The notes below the pieces were generated by a model. That model did no database searches. It was given only the letters and a program-made list of their open reading frames with translations, and was not told the DNA's origin. Below, in pieces: positions 63,955-64,000 of a DNA stretch of 64,000 nt. This DNA is from Xenophilus sp003671765 (GTDB lineage: Bacteria; Pseudomonadota; Gammaproteobacteria; Burkholderiales; Burkholderiaceae_C), in assembly GCA_051414805.1 (NCBI GenBank), contig CP166702.1, positions 4,030,001 to 4,094,000 of the forward strand, given 5' to 3'. Made by a program: the position numbers and the translations under genes. How positions within the stretch are numbered: the first letter of the stretch is position 1; every line of letters starts with the position of its first letter.

Positions 63955-63990
63955 ACACCCCCCAAGCCGCTTCGCGGCTCCCCCCTCTCT
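63955..63990 (+). repeat. C-rich intergenic repeat at the window edge
   Basis: ACCCCCCAAGCCGCTTCGC followed by GGCTCCCCCC shares CCCCCAAGCCGCTT with the spacer after pepN (8073-8086). Such tags are common after genes in this family of bacteria. Only the left part is inside the window. Confidence 0.5.
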
Positions 63991-64000
63991 GTCGCCTTCG

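Noticed and set aside
60767..63958. Apparent 1063-codon minus-strand protein containing the LysR regulator
   Set aside because: Only the last 310 codons are LysR-like. The upstream part is antisense to the oxidoreductase gene and has shadow composition.

Overview
The window is chromosomal DNA, probably from a member of the Comamonadaceae (Burkholderiales; the Variovorax, Acidovorax and Xenophilus neighbourhood). This is inferred from the high G+C, an RF2 gene with a programmed frameshift, several BMP-family/purine-catabolism genes, and intergenic repeats of a kind I associate with that family. No transposase, intact prophage, rRNA operon or CRISPR array was seen. Coding density is high and most genes sit in short operons. 

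Layout. 1-1771: stand-alone CheB methylesterase overlapping a receiver-histidine kinase. 1772-2485: non-coding, with a 114-bp-arm inverted repeat. 2486-9277: prfB (programmed +1 frameshift), a DUF3829-type lipoprotein, a HAD phosphatase, pepN and fbp. 9303-10628: tRNA-Thr(CGU) followed by a degraded island holding an excisionase-like HTH gene, a doubly truncated RloB remnant and a small lipoprotein, the last two apparently cut at one junction. 10650-14088: a YadA-like trimeric autotransporter with a 1-nt frameshift, divergent from a response regulator / LysM-FecR protein / CHASE2 kinase operon (14306-18636). 18661-30452: housekeeping and metabolic genes (DUF938 methyltransferase, class V aminotransferase, nuclease, CNNM/CBS protein, apaH, rhlE, zinc peptidase, dcd, guaD, acyl-CoA synthetase). 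30640-36875: an orphan BMP binding protein, a LysR regulator divergent from an MFS exporter, a second MFS exporter, and an M16 peptidase. 

36879-49484 is a purine salvage and catabolism block on the minus strand: xanthine dehydrogenase xdhA-xdhB, a LysR regulator, an NCS2/AzgA permease, a complete BMP-type ABC importer (ATPase, two permeases, lipoprotein) and adenine deaminase; guaD and a second BMP protein lie further left. xdhC is not in the window. 

49727-60748 is the most unusual region. It is a two-armed catabolic cluster around a LacI-family regulator with two near-identical 16-bp palindromes in its divergent promoter region. The left arm encodes LacI, a two-motif tautomerase, acyl-CoA dehydrogenase, fused CoA-transferase, MaoC-type hydratase, a polar amino-acid-type binding protein and permease, and a hydantoinase/dihydropyrimidinase. 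The right arm encodes two different DHDPS/NAL-family lyases, the missing ABC ATPase and a DUF3830 protein. Together they look like an import-and-degrade system for a cyclic amide/ureide or related acid whose identity cannot be read from sequence. 60767-63949: a LysR regulator divergent from an indolepyruvate:ferredoxin oxidoreductase alpha subunit, whose partner would lie past the window. 

Three families of intergenic repeats are present: a ~60-bp hairpin element (four copies), a 44-bp element (two copies) and a hairpin containing a cluster of GCTTCGACAGG/CCTGTCGAAGC arms.
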